From assembly GCA_020630915.1 (NCBI GenBank), contig JAHDIF010000003.1:1-64000 (forward strand): DNA of 64,000 bases, read 5' to 3'. A model generated the notes under the pieces. The model saw only the letters and a program-made list of their open reading frames with translations. It was not told where the DNA came from and did no database searches. Positions within the stretch are counted from its first letter, which is position 1. Each line of letters starts with the position of its first letter. The stretch is from Dokdonia sp. (GTDB taxonomy: Bacteria; Bacteroidota; Bacteroidia; Flavobacteriales; Flavobacteriaceae). Made by a program: the position numbers and the translations under genes. Shown in pieces: positions 20,357 to 29,032 of the stretch.

Positions 20357-20376
20357 ATTTCCGCCTTCGCGGAAAT
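20357..20376. repeat. ATTTCCGC palindrome, copy 2 (opposite orientation)
   Basis: ATTTCCGCCTTCGCGGAAAT followed by ATTAAATGAA-like sequence on the plus strand, that is, the inverse orientation of the copies at 20093 and 21830. Confidence 0.85.
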
Positions 20377-20417
20377 TAAATGAAAAGGATACAGCCACCC
20401 GCTCCTAATACGCTTTA

Positions 20418-20452
20418 TTAATTCGCATTCAAATAATCAATACTCATTTGAC
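20418..20452 (-). pseudogene. Remnant of the 3' end of an M20 gene
   Basis: 35 bases match the end of M20 copy B (20540-20574) at 34 positions and read QMSIDYLNAN-stop on the minus strand. Weaker similarity continues for about 25 bases beyond the stop. It is too short to code and appears to be what is left of another copy or of a recombination event. Confidence 0.75.
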
Positions 20453-20539
20453 GGGATTATTGGTACGGAAAGTTTTCTCTTTTTTGTGCTTTGCACTTTA
20501 CAAAAAAGACAAAACAACCACCCACTCCAATTTCATTTC

Positions 20540-21826
20540 TTAATTCGCATTCAAATAATCAATACTCATCTGACTAAGTGCTTTAATGCCTAATTGGAAG
20601 CCAGATTCGTCTATAAAAAAGTCTGGAGTATGGTGCGGGAACGCCTCTGCATTGCCAGGCGTCATCCCACCTAAGAAGAAATAAAATCCAGGCACTTTCT
20701 CTTGAAAGAAAGAAAAATCCTCACCACCTGTTACAGCTTTCGTTAGATTAATATTTTCTGTACCACCTACTTTTTGAAGGGTAGGGAGCATCTGATCTGT
20801 AAGGGCTAGGTCGTTATAGGTCACTACGGTCATATTTTGCCAGTCTATAGTAGCTTCGCCACCATAGGCCTTTGCAATATCGCTCGCCATCTCATTCATA
20901 CGACGTATAATTTTGGTACGCATATCTGGATCAAGGGTACGCACGGTACCAATCATCTCTGCACTTTCTGGAATGATATTAAATCGAAGTCCAGAAGTAA
21001 TTTTACCAATAGTGATTACAGCTGCTTCGTCTGTAAGCTTGCTCTCGCGAGAGATAATACTCTGAAAACCATCAATAATCTTAGCCGAAATATAAATAGG
21101 ATCTACTCCAGACCACGGCTGACTACCGTGTGTTTGTTTTCCTTTTACATTTACTACAAAACGCTCTGTAGCGGCCATCGTGCCTCCAGGTTTGTATTTG
21201 ATGGTGTTTACAGGAGTTCCCGAGTTGATGTGGAGTCCAAAAATAGCGTCTACTTTAGGGTTTTCGAGAACGCCTTCTTTTACCATAAGCTTGGCGCCTC
21301 CTTCTTCTCCAGGTGGTGGTCCTTCTTCTGAAGGTTGAAAGATAAATTTCACACTACCTTTAATCTTGTCTTTGTTTTTCGCCAGTACTTCTGCCACACC
21401 CATAAGGATTGCGGTATGGGTATCGTGACCGCAAGCGTGCATTACGCCTGTTTCTGCACCTAAAAAGGTGGTTTTCACCTCAGATTTGAAGTCTAAGTCG
21501 TTACGCTCGGTTACGGGTAAGGCATCTATATCTGCTCGTAAAGCAACTACTTTACCAGGTTGATCACCTTTTAGGAGTCCTACCACGCCTGTATGCGCCA
21601 CCCCGGTTTGCACTTCTATCCCTAGTGATTTTAAGTGCTTGGCGATTTTCTCTGCGGTTTTGAATTCGCGATTCCCTAACTCAGGATTCTGGTGAAAATC
21701 ACGACGCCACTTGATTACTTTGTCTTTTACACTTTCTATGTCTTTGTCAAAAGAGGTTTGCGCTTGCGCGAAAAAGGTACCTGCGATCAGGCCTAGGAGT
21801 ATTGTTCTTGTCTTATTCATATTCAT
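20540..21826 (-). CDS. Secreted M20 amidohydrolase, copy B
   Basis: 428 residues, collinear with copy A (18806-20089) and highly similar ('VIKWRRDFHQNPELGNREFK', HACGHDTH, 'FQPSEEGPPPGEEGG', 'GKQTHGSQPWSGVDP'). Signal peptide 1-22 ending FAQAQ. It has the same family function: metal-dependent hydrolysis of N-acyl amino acid-type amides in the periplasm. Differences concentrate in the substrate-facing dimerisation domain, so the pair may have diverged in specificity. It lies upstream of copy A and is separated from it by a repeat-rich spacer. Confidence 0.92.
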   Translation of the reverse strand: MNMNKTRTILLGLIAGTFFAQAQTSFDKDIESVKDKVIKWRRDFHQNPELGNREFKTAEKIAKHLKSLGIEVQTGVAHTGVVGLLKGDQPGKVVALRADIDALPVTERNDLDFKSEVKTTFLGAETGVMHACGHDTHTAILMGVAEVLAKNKDKIKGSVKFIFQPSEEGPPPGEEGGAKLMVKEGVLENPKVDAIFGLHINSGTPVNTIKYKPGGTMAATERFVVNVKGKQTHGSQPWSGVDPIYISAKIIDGFQSIISRESKLTDEAAVITIGKITSGLRFNIIPESAEMIGTVRTLDPDMRTKIIRRMNEMASDIAKAYGGEATIDWQNMTVVTYNDLALTDQMLPTLQKVGGTENINLTKAVTGGEDFSFFQEKVPGFYFFLGGMTPGNAEAFPHHTPDFFIDESGFQLGIKALSQMSIDYLNAN

Positions 21827-21829
21827 TTA

Positions 21830-21849
21830 ATTTCCGCGAAGGCGGAAAT
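21830..21849. repeat. ATTTCCGC palindrome, copy 3
   Basis: ATTTCCGCGAAGGCGGAAAT immediately before the start of M20 copy B, in the same arrangement as at 20093 before copy A. Confidence 0.85.
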
Positions 21850-21882
21850 CTTATCCATCCTTTCACTATTGTCTTGTAATTC

Positions 21883-22419
21883 TTAGTCTTTATAATTTTC
21901 TTTGCGATATAACCACTTTGCTAATTGCGCATAATTATTTAGTAAAACAATTCCCAGTACTACATTAATTGCGGCAATTCCCCAATTTATAGAAATTGTA
22001 TTTTGTCCTGAAATGATGGTTTCCATAGAATTAAGACCTCTCGAAGATACTTCTCTCTTAAACCAGAGATAGGTAGTTTGCAATAAATCTGGGAGGTAAT
22101 TTATGATTAAAACTCCTCCAAGTAATATTAAAGAGAGCTTAATGATGTTCTCTCCATTAAAATTATTAAAATCTATTAGGTCATTGTCGAAACCTTTATC
22201 AAGACGCAACCATTTAATAATTAAATCTACCTTAAAAATAAGGAACATAAAGATTGCCACAACCAAAAGCGTAGCTCCCAATATCCAAAAGAAAATAGAA
22301 ACATCGAATTCATAAATGATATAACTAATATTTGATGGGATATAACCAAAAACTGTTTGAATTAGAGCGTACAATCCGAATAGTTTAATGATTAGCCTAA
22401 AAAAGTCTTTTTTGGTCAT
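21883..22419 (-). CDS. Four-segment membrane protein of unknown function
   Basis: 178 residues with four predicted membrane segments (about 8-27, 37-60, 86-105, 146-165) and short charged loops. No family was recognised. The ATG at 22419 is chosen; the only upstream alternative is a TTG five codons earlier. It lies 18 bases after the DsrE-like gene on the same strand and may be cotranscribed with it. Confidence 0.7.
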   Translation of the reverse strand: MTKKDFFRLIIKLFGLYALIQTVFGYIPSNISYIIYEFDVSIFFWILGATLLVVAIFMFLIFKVDLIIKWLRLDKGFDNDLIDFNNFNGENIIKLSLILLGGVLIINYLPDLLQTTYLWFKREVSSRGLNSMETIISGQNTISINWGIAAINVVLGIVLLNNYAQLAKWLYRKENYKD

Positions 22420-22437
22420 AGTGAGGTTTAACAATAA

Positions 22438-22980
22438 TTAAAAAGCAATCAAATTATACCCTTCTTCCTGACTTTGTATTAATATGGTCATTGCAGAAAG
22501 GGCAACTTTAGTTAGAGGGATTCTACGTTCTGGTGAGAGGTTGCGAGAGCCAGCGGTTTGGCCGCATAACAGAATTTCTACATCGGCGTCTTCAATGGCT
22601 TCTAGCAAAGCGATATTGGGATTATCTACATCAAACTTTTCTTTATAATATTCATTTTTAAGCAGGCCGTAACTGGCTTGACCGTGCATTGCCATCCTGA
22701 CTTGCAAATTTTCAACTGGGACACCTGCATTTGCGTGCATATTTAAGAAGCGAGCAACGGTTTCGATGTACGGATTGCGTTTGGATGGATCTTCGGGAGC
22801 TTTAGACACATCAAAAACAACTTTAAACACAAGGGTTGTATCTGTTTTGAAATCTGGAATGAGCACTTCATAGGTGAGTCCAAACTCTGGGATAACACTG
22901 CCTTTAATTTTAGAAGGGGATTGTGCGTATAGCGCTTTCGCGAAAGCGAAAACCATAAAAAATAAAATTAGTTTCTTCAT
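22438..22980 (-). CDS. Secreted DsrE-like protein
   Basis: 180 residues. Signal peptide 1-20 (MKKLILFFMVFAFAKALYAQ) followed by a DsrE/DsrF-like fold: 'KVVFDVSKAPEDP', 'VENLQVRMAMHGQASYGLL' and 'VEILLCGQTA', with a cysteine at the position where DsrE-type proteins often have one. Family members handle sulfur or act as unknown periplasmic proteins, and no specific role can be assigned. The upstream start at 23061 is rejected because it would place 27 residues before the signal peptide. The palindrome copy at 22934 encodes AFAKA. Confidence 0.78.
   Translation of the reverse strand: MKKLILFFMVFAFAKALYAQSPSKIKGSVIPEFGLTYEVLIPDFKTDTTLVFKVVFDVSKAPEDPSKRNPYIETVARFLNMHANAGVPVENLQVRMAMHGQASYGLLKNEYYKEKFDVDNPNIALLEAIEDADVEILLCGQTAGSRNLSPERRIPLTKVALSAMTILIQSQEEGYNLIAF
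22934..22947. repeat. GCTTTCGCGAAAGC palindrome, copy 8
   Basis: A perfect copy in the signal peptide of the DsrE-like protein. Confidence 0.9.
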
Positions 22981-23118
22981 AAGAACGAACATCAAAGCAT
23001 CCAAGATACGAACAAAGCTAGGTTTAACCAATGCCAATACCGATTGTTGAAAAATACCCAATAAAAGAGGAGGGAAGAGTTTTGAATTAAGAGGTCATAT
23101 TGTACTTTGGCTACTGCT

Positions 23119-25455
23119 ATGGATTCCAAGTTAGAAGTATATATAGAAGGACTTAATGAGGCACAGCGTGCTCCAACGTTGCATAAGGATGGTGCGCTTA
23201 TTGTGATAGCAGGCGCTGGTTCTGGTAAAACGCGTGTGCTTACGATGCGCATCGCTTATTTGATGAGTCAAGGTGTAGATGCGTTTAATATCCTAGCACT
23301 CACCTTTACCAATAAGGCGGCAAGGGAGATGAAAAAACGTATCGCAGGGATTGTAGGTGGGAGCGAGGCAAAGAACTTATGGATGGGGACTTTTCACTCT
23401 ATTTTTGCCAAGATATTGCGTTTTGAGGCAAATAAACTTGGGTATCCTTCTAACTTCACGATTTACGATACACAGGATTCTCAGAGACTTATAAGTGCGA
23501 TTATAAAGGAGATGCAGCTGGATAAAGATATCTATAAATATAAGCAGGTCTATAGCCGTATCTCATCTTATAAGAACAGCTTGATTACAGTTAAGGCCTA
23601 TGCTAATAATCCAGAGCTTATAGAGGCAGATGCCATGGCGAAGCGGCCAAGAATGGGTGAGATTTATGCCGAGTATGTAGACCGCTGCTTTAAAGCGGGC
23701 GCAATGGATTTTGACGATTTATTGCTACGCACGAATGAGTTGCTTAATCGTTTTCCAGAAGTACTTAATAAATATCAAAATAGATTTAAGTACATATTGG
23801 TAGATGAGTATCAGGATACTAACCACAGTCAGTATTTGATTGTAAAGGCACTGTCAGACAAGTTTCAAAATATTTGTGTGGTAGGAGATGACTCGCAGAG
23901 TATCTATGCCTTTAGAGGTGCAAATATTAATAACATTCTCAACTTCCAGCGTGATTATGAGAATGTGGCGATGTACAGGCTAGAACAAAATTATAGATCT
24001 ACAAAGAATATTGTAGAAGCCGCAAACTCTGTCATAGAGAAAAATAAAACACGTTTGGATAAAACGGTCTGGACAGAAAATGATGCTGGTGGACAAATCA
24101 TTGTACATCGCTCTCCTACAGATGGAGAAGAAGGACGTTATGTGGCGTCCAGTATTTTTGAAAATCGTATGAATCATCAGCTACTAAATGGTGATTTTGC
24201 AATACTTTATCGTACGAATGCGCAGTCGCGTGCGATGGAAGACGCTTTAAGAAAACGAGATATCCCGTATCGTATTTATGGAGGTCTTTCTTTTTATCAG
24301 CGTAAAGAGATTAAGGATGTTTTAGGGTATTTACGATTGATTATCAACCCTAAAGATGAAGAGGCCTTGAAACGTGTCATTAATTATCCTGCGCGCGGTA
24401 TTGGAAGTACGACGGTAGATAAGTTAGTGGTTGCTGCAAAGCATTACAATAGGTCAGTCTTTGAGGTGATGGAAAAAATTGATCAGCTAGGCGGCTCTAT
24501 GAATATAAATAGAGGGACACAGACGAAGCTGGCTAATTTTGTAATGATGATTAAGAGTTTCCAAATTCTTAATGAAGGAGGAGATGCCTTTACTGTAGCA
24601 GAAACTGTAGCTAAAAAAACGGGATTACTACAAGAGCTCAAAAAGGATGGTACTCCGGAAGGAATCGCTCGTATAGAAAATATAGAGGAGTTATTGAATG
24701 GTATGCGTGATTTTGTAGAAGAGCAAAAACAGCTAGCAGATACCACGGGCTCTCTTGCAGAATTTTTAGAGGATGTAGCTCTGGCGACGGATATGGATAA
24801 CGATAAAGGTGATGAAGATCGTGTGGCACTGATGACCATACACCTCGCCAAAGGTCTAGAATTTCCATTTGTTTATATCGTAGGGATGGAAGAAGATCTT
24901 TTTCCGAGCGCCATGAGTATGAGTACTAGAAGTGAACTAGAGGAGGAGCGAAGGTTATTTTATGTGGCACTTACACGAGCAGAAAAGCAAGCCTATTTAA
25001 CCTACACAGAGTCTCGTTATCGTTGGGGAAAGCTTGTAGATGCTGAGCCTAGTAGATTTATAGAAGAGATAGATGATCAGTACTTAGACTATCAAACACC
25101 TATGCAAAGCTATCGCTATAAACCGCTGGTGGATGCAGATATTTTTGGGGAAGTAGATAAGAGTAAACTTCGTCTTAAAAAGCCCGTGAGTGGTTCGCCA
25201 CCTAAAGTGGGTACCCCTACGCAAGATCAACTTCGTAAGCTACGCAAGATAAAACCTGCAACCTCTGGTGATCCAATGCCCAGTCTCGCAGGTGAACTTG
25301 CTCAAGGAACGATCGTTGAGCATATCCGTTTTGGCAAAGGAATCGTTCAAAACCTTGAAGGAAAAGGACAAGACCAAAAAGCCGAAATCAATTTTGAGAA
25401 TGGAGGTCTAAAAAAGTTACTACTTAGGTTTGCTAAGTTGAAAGTGATAAGGTAA
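23119..25455 (+). CDS. pcrA: UvrD/PcrA-type DNA helicase
   Basis: 778 residues, full-length superfamily 1A helicase. Q motif 'LNEAQRAPT', motif I GAGSGKT, motif II 'VDEYQDTN', motif III 'VGDDSQSIYAFRGA', motif IV 'LEQNYRST', motif V 'MTIHLAKGLEFPFVYIVG' and motif VI 'FYVALTRAEKQAYL'. The C-terminal tail ends in the Tudor-like segment ('GTIVEHIRFGKGIVQNLEG') that binds RNA polymerase in PcrA/UvrD. It acts in excision repair and in removing conflicts between replication and transcription. The ATG at 23119 is used rather than the TTG at 23107. Confidence 0.96.
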   Translation: MDSKLEVYIEGLNEAQRAPTLHKDGALIVIAGAGSGKTRVLTMRIAYLMSQGVDAFNILALTFTNKAAREMKKRIAGIVGGSEAKNLWMGTFHSIFAKILRFEANKLGYPSNFTIYDTQDSQRLISAIIKEMQLDKDIYKYKQVYSRISSYKNSLITVKAYANNPELIEADAMAKRPRMGEIYAEYVDRCFKAGAMDFDDLLLRTNELLNRFPEVLNKYQNRFKYILVDEYQDTNHSQYLIVKALSDKFQNICVVGDDSQSIYAFRGANINNILNFQRDYENVAMYRLEQNYRSTKNIVEAANSVIEKNKTRLDKTVWTENDAGGQIIVHRSPTDGEEGRYVASSIFENRMNHQLLNGDFAILYRTNAQSRAMEDALRKRDIPYRIYGGLSFYQRKEIKDVLGYLRLIINPKDEEALKRVINYPARGIGSTTVDKLVVAAKHYNRSVFEVMEKIDQLGGSMNINRGTQTKLANFVMMIKSFQILNEGGDAFTVAETVAKKTGLLQELKKDGTPEGIARIENIEELLNGMRDFVEEQKQLADTTGSLAEFLEDVALATDMDNDKGDEDRVALMTIHLAKGLEFPFVYIVGMEEDLFPSAMSMSTRSELEEERRLFYVALTRAEKQAYLTYTESRYRWGKLVDAEPSRFIEEIDDQYLDYQTPMQSYRYKPLVDADIFGEVDKSKLRLKKPVSGSPPKVGTPTQDQLRKLRKIKPATSGDPMPSLAGELAQGTIVEHIRFGKGIVQNLEGKGQDQKAEINFENGGLKKLLLRFAKLKVIR

Positions 25456-25468
25456 GACTTAAGAAATA

Positions 25469-26101
25469 TTAATCTCTAAAGTTCACTACAATCCACTTTT
25501 CAAGGGATCCATCATAGACTAACTCTGCAACACCTTGTCCAGAAGTAGCTTCAAAATTACCTTTTAAGGTGACAAATTGATTTTCTGGAAGGGATGGAGT
25601 AATACCGTCTTCTATTCTCATATTTACAGATGGAATATTGATTAAGAGTATATGTCTTCCATCTTCACCTCCTGTAATTCCAGTAATTCTATAATTGTGA
25701 GAGGCATTGATCAGTCTAAATGCGGTTATACTTCTATTTGCTCCTTGAAGGTCTAAATCTAGATCATTGAATAGTTGACCAGAAGAGGTTGTGCTTACAT
25801 CTATATTTGCGACGAAGTACTTATTAGTACCTGTAGCATTGAGACGCCCACTTTCAATTTTTAAATTATCACCTACTTCCAATTCATTGACTGTACCTAC
25901 GGCATCCATTCCTGTTATTTTTGTAGCAGGCGATGTATCTGTCTTTTCAACCCGTAAAGTGCCATTTACGTGCAGTGTTTCTTGGGGGGTTGTTGTTCCA
26001 ATTCCGACTTGGGCAGAAATTGAAACGGTACTATTAAAAATAGTATGGAGAAAAATGTTTTCATAATCATGTTGTAATTTGGGGTAAAATTCGATATTCA
26101 T
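25469..26101 (-). CDS. Secreted VGIGT-type protein with apparent frameshift in its signal peptide
   Basis: The open frame gives 210 residues. From residue 27 it reads TVSISAQVGIGTTTP, the usual start of mature flavobacterial VGIGT/'LHVNG' cell-surface or tail-fibre-like proteins, and ends in a beta-rich domain. The 26 residues before it are polar and not a signal. Another frame, starting at 26064, reads MKTFFSILFLIV and would run straight into TVSISAQ if one base were added near 26028-26031. So the gene is probably frameshifted, or the sequence lacks a base. The function of the mature part is unknown. Confidence 0.6.
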   Translation of the reverse strand: MNIEFYPKLQHDYENIFLHTIFNSTVSISAQVGIGTTTPQETLHVNGTLRVEKTDTSPATKITGMDAVGTVNELEVGDNLKIESGRLNATGTNKYFVANIDVSTTSSGQLFNDLDLDLQGANRSITAFRLINASHNYRITGITGGEDGRHILLINIPSVNMRIEDGITPSLPENQFVTLKGNFEATSGQGVAELVYDGSLEKWIVVNFRD

Positions 26102-26273
26102 TTAAATAGTTATTGATCTACTCAATTCTCATTTTTAAAATATCGGCAAAATACACATAAATATCGATAAAAAGCAAATTATTTATTTATTTCTGATTAG
26201 TGCCTCATAGAAATAAGATATTTCCAAAGAGGATTAACAGGTACAATGCAAAGATTATTATTATTACAATTAT

Positions 26274-27230
26274 CTAGTCAATAGCTAGATATGTATTGAC
26301 ATAGTTATCCGTTTTGATAGATAAATCTAATATAGCAGCAGCACTCCAGTCATCTCCGTGTCCTCCTTCATAGATCGTGAAGGTATTATCAATATCTAAA
26401 ATACTCAAGGAATCTGATAAGGTTTGTCCATTTGATAATGGCACGAGAGGATCTTGATCTCCATAAAAGAGGAGGGTAGGACTACTGAGCTCATTTACTA
26501 CTAAAGCGGGACTATTAGCCACGGAATAGTCTGTACCTGCTGGAAACTGGTTTTCATCTACTAGTAAAGCGAGGGCTATTTCAAAGTTTGGATCATTTGC
26601 ATAAAAAGGGTCTGTAAAATCTGATGGACCCACAATATTTATAACAAACTTGACAAGATCATTACTGTCATAGGTGTAGTCGTACATCATACCTAGGTGC
26701 GCTCCTGCACTTGTTCCCAAAAAGCCAAATTCAGGTAAAACTTGAAGTTCTTCAGATTGACTTATGATTTGATTTAGAGCAGTCTGGATGTCCAAATACT
26801 GATTTGGGAAGGCCGTTGGTCCGGTTACTTGTGCTAGGACATAGTTTAGATTGAGAACAGCATGATCTGGATGGTTTTCTAGAAAGTAATTTACAAAAGT
26901 TTGCATATCTTCTTTATCTCCTGATGTCCAACCCCCACCGTGAATGAGTACAATAATTTTAGTTTTACTAGCTAATCTACCTTCTGGCAGGTATAAATCA
27001 TATACTTGTTGAGGATTGTTTCCATAGGATACATTTGATAGCGTTAGTGCTGCTAGCGGCTCATCATTATTAGTAGTATCTTCATCTGTAGTGTTATCAT
27101 CTGTAGTTTCATCTACTACAACTACTGGGGCTGCCAGGTCTGAAGTATCATCTGTTGCGGAACAGCTAAAGAATAAAAGGATACTCAAACCAATGATGAA
27201 TTTGCATAAGTAAGATTGTAAATTGCGCAT
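26274..27230 (-). CDS. Alpha/beta-hydrolase (esterase/lipase-like) lipoprotein
   Basis: 318 residues. Lipoprotein signal with lipobox FFSC (C23), then a Thr/Asp/Glu-rich linker (about 25-58) that would hold the enzyme away from the membrane. Carboxylesterase fold of the HSL/BD-FAE type: oxyanion motif HGGGW near 96-100, nucleophile in GTSAG near 173, acid in 'YGDQDPLVPL' and histidine in 'YEGGHGDDW'. It probably cleaves short acyl or acetyl esters, perhaps on polysaccharides, at the cell surface; the substrate is inferred only. Confidence 0.88.
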   Translation of the reverse strand: MRNLQSYLCKFIIGLSILLFFSCSATDDTSDLAAPVVVVDETTDDNTTDEDTTNNDEPLAALTLSNVSYGNNPQQVYDLYLPEGRLASKTKIIVLIHGGGWTSGDKEDMQTFVNYFLENHPDHAVLNLNYVLAQVTGPTAFPNQYLDIQTALNQIISQSEELQVLPEFGFLGTSAGAHLGMMYDYTYDSNDLVKFVINIVGPSDFTDPFYANDPNFEIALALLVDENQFPAGTDYSVANSPALVVNELSSPTLLFYGDQDPLVPLSNGQTLSDSLSILDIDNTFTIYEGGHGDDWSAAAILDLSIKTDNYVNTYLAID

Positions 27231-27319
27231 AATCTTGTAACGTTATTATTTGCAATTTATTAGGTTAAAATGAGTTTTTTTAGTTTTATAAGATGTAATG
27301 TTATAGCATATCGTAAATT

Positions 27320-27327
27320 TATGTTTG
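27320..27327 (+). promoter_or_regulatory. -7 box of the Sua5/YrdC gene
   Basis: TATGTTTG fits TAnnTTTG and lies 12 bases before the ATG at 27340. It overlaps the alternative TTG start at 27325, which argues against that start. Confidence 0.5.
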
Positions 27328-27339
27328 AACTTTAGTATT

Positions 27340-27957
27340 ATGGCCGAATTAATCAAATTATATAATGAGAACCCAAACCCGAAGGAGGTAAAAAAAGTGG
27401 TGAGCATTATAAAAAATGGAGGGCTCATCATTTATCCTAGTGATACAGTTTATGCATTAGGATGTGATATTACTAATAATAGGGCACTTGAAAAAGTGGC
27501 AAAACTAAAAGGTGTAAAGCTAGCAAAGGCAAACTTTTCCTTTGTTTGTAAAGATTTGAGTAATCTCTCTGACTACGTAAAGCAAATAGATAGTGCTACT
27601 TTTAAGCTTCTTAAAAGAGCACTTCCTGGCCCCTACACCTTTATTTTACCTGGCAATAATAATTTGCCTACTGTTTTTAAAAAGAAAAAAGAGGTGGGTA
27701 TACGAGTACCAGATAATGCAATAGTGCAGGCAATTATTGAGGAACTAGGAAATCCCATAATATCTACTTCTATTTATGATGAGGATGAGGTAATTGAATA
27801 TATGACTGATCCAGAACTAATATTTGAAAAGTGGCATACACTTGTAGACGTTGTGGTGGATGGGGGCTATGGAGACAATATAGCCTCTACGATAATAGAT
27901 TTGACTACAGGAGAGCCAGTTCTTATTAGAGAAGGTAAAGGAAGCTTGGAGATTTGA
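27340..27957 (+). CDS. Sua5/YciO/YrdC family protein (threonylcarbamoyl-AMP synthase-like)
   Basis: 205 residues of the YrdC fold: 'IKNGGLIIYPSDTVYALGCD' near the N-terminus, then 'KANFSFVCKDLSNLSDYVK', 'LPGPYTFILPG' and 'VGIRVPDNAIVQAIIEELG', with a C-terminal 'ASTIIDLTTGEPVLIREGKG'. Family members make threonylcarbamoyl-AMP for the t6A37 modification of tRNAs reading ANN codons. The short length without a Sua5 extension, and 'AKANFSFVC' where canonical proteins have a KRP-type motif, place it nearer the YciO branch, so the tRNA role is likely but not certain. Confidence 0.85.
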   Translation: MAELIKLYNENPNPKEVKKVVSIIKNGGLIIYPSDTVYALGCDITNNRALEKVAKLKGVKLAKANFSFVCKDLSNLSDYVKQIDSATFKLLKRALPGPYTFILPGNNNLPTVFKKKKEVGIRVPDNAIVQAIIEELGNPIISTSIYDEDEVIEYMTDPELIFEKWHTLVDVVVDGGYGDNIASTIIDLTTGEPVLIREGKGSLEI

Positions 27958-27969
27958 TTAAAAATAAAA

Positions 27970-27986
27970 GCCTCCCTTAAGGAGGC
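27970..27986 (+). terminator. Terminator-like hairpin after the Sua5/YrdC gene
   Basis: GCCTCC-CTTAA-GGAGGC followed by ATTTAACT. The stem is strong but the T-run is weak. It also lies after the end of the convergent LRR gene. Confidence 0.6.
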
Positions 27987-28050
27987 ATTTAACTAAATCT
28001 AAAAAGATTTGGGGGAATTATATCGGTAACTACTGCCGATATACTCTTAA

Positions 28051-28809
28051 TTATTTGTCGTTTAAAGCTACTATACTTGTAGCATCAAAGTTATTATTTG
28101 CAATTGAAAATTCTTCTAAGTTAAGTGCTACTAACTCATTAGGGATATTACCAGTAAAGTTATTATCAAATAAATTCAATTTCTTTAGCGATTGAAGAGC
28201 TACCATACCTTTTGGTATGGATCCAGTAAAGTTGTTGCTACTTAAGTAAACTTCCTTTAAACTTTTCATTTCTACTATAGAAGTAGGCAGAGAACCATCA
28301 AATGCATTTCCTGAAAGATTTAACCTTCTTAAATTTTTAAGTTCGGCAAGGGCGTTGGGTAAGCTTCCATGGAAATTGTTAAAGTAGATATCCAAATACT
28401 TAAGGTTGGTCATCGCTGTTAGAGCAATAGGAAATGTTCCAGACAAATTATTTAAGGATACATTTAATGTCTGTAAACTTTTTAAATGAGCAATAGTAGA
28501 TGGTATTGTGCCTACAAGTTTATTTTTGTGAAGATCTAATACACTTAGATTTGTTAAGTTTCCAACACTAGCAGGCATTTCTCCTTGTAGATTATTGTTT
28601 TTTAAACTTAAAGCAATTACTCTATTACCAACAATTGTAACACCCTTCCAATTTTCTGGCGAATCATTTAGGTCCCAACTTGTTGTCCATTCAGCACCGT
28701 TTGTTGATTTGTACAAATCGATTAAAGCACTTTTTTCGTTATCTGATATTTGCCCAAATGCAGACGCGAAGCAAACTAGTAAACTTAAAATGGTCATTAT
28801 TTTTTTCAT
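28051..28809 (-). CDS. Secreted leucine-rich-repeat protein
   Basis: 252 residues. Signal peptide 1-19 (ending ASAFGQ), an N-terminal cap with 'ALIDLYKSTNGAEWTTSW', then about seven leucine-rich repeats of 23-24 residues of the plant-like type 'LxxLxxLxLxxNxLxGxIPxxLxx' (for example 'LSVLDLHKNKLVGTIPSTIA'). It has no membrane anchor or sorting domain at its end. It should be a secreted or periplasmic binding protein for proteins or glycans. Single gene with terminators on both sides. Confidence 0.88.
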   Translation of the reverse strand: MKKIMTILSLLVCFASAFGQISDNEKSALIDLYKSTNGAEWTTSWDLNDSPENWKGVTIVGNRVIALSLKNNNLQGEMPASVGNLTNLSVLDLHKNKLVGTIPSTIAHLKSLQTLNVSLNNLSGTFPIALTAMTNLKYLDIYFNNFHGSLPNALAELKNLRRLNLSGNAFDGSLPTSIVEMKSLKEVYLSSNNFTGSIPKGMVALQSLKKLNLFDNNFTGNIPNELVALNLEEFSIANNNFDATSIVALNDK

Positions 28810-28987
28810 CTCTTATGATTTATGAGTGATACTAAAGTAAAAGGATTTTACAATGGGACGATAAAAAACACTCATTAATCGATTAAATACACTAAATTTT
28901 AACAAATACAACAATTAAATCGACGAATGACACAGTGTTTGAAATTCATTTTGTGTATTTCATCGATAACTTTAAACAATTAAACAT

Positions 28988-29015
28988 AAAAAAACCGCCT
29001 TTGTAGGCGGTTTTT
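28988..29015. terminator. Bidirectional terminator after the OmpA-like gene
   Basis: AAAACCGCC-TTTGTA-GGCGGTTTTT, a strong stem with A-runs and T-runs on both sides. It lies just after the stop of the minus-strand OmpA-like gene. Confidence 0.85.
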
Positions 29016-29032
29016 ATAAAATAAATAATTTT

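Larger units (their letters stand above)
20090..20539. other. Repeat-rich spacer between tandem M20 genes
   Basis: 450 bases with no credible gene. They hold two full ATTTCCGC-type palindromes (20093 and, inverted, 20357), three degenerate ones (20152-20171, 20181-20195, 20236-20253), and a duplicated 3' end of the M20 gene at 20418-20452. The spacer looks like the scar of a duplication and deletion among M20 copies. Confidence 0.8.

Noticed and set aside
21043-21058. Another copy of the 14-base palindrome (CTCTCGCGAGAG)
   Set aside because: Only the CGCG core and symmetry are shared; the flanking bases differ, so it is not counted.
25469-26101. Phage tail-fibre gene as a sign of a prophage
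   Set aside because: VGIGT...LHVNG-type proteins are common exported proteins in flavobacteria, and no other phage gene is nearby.
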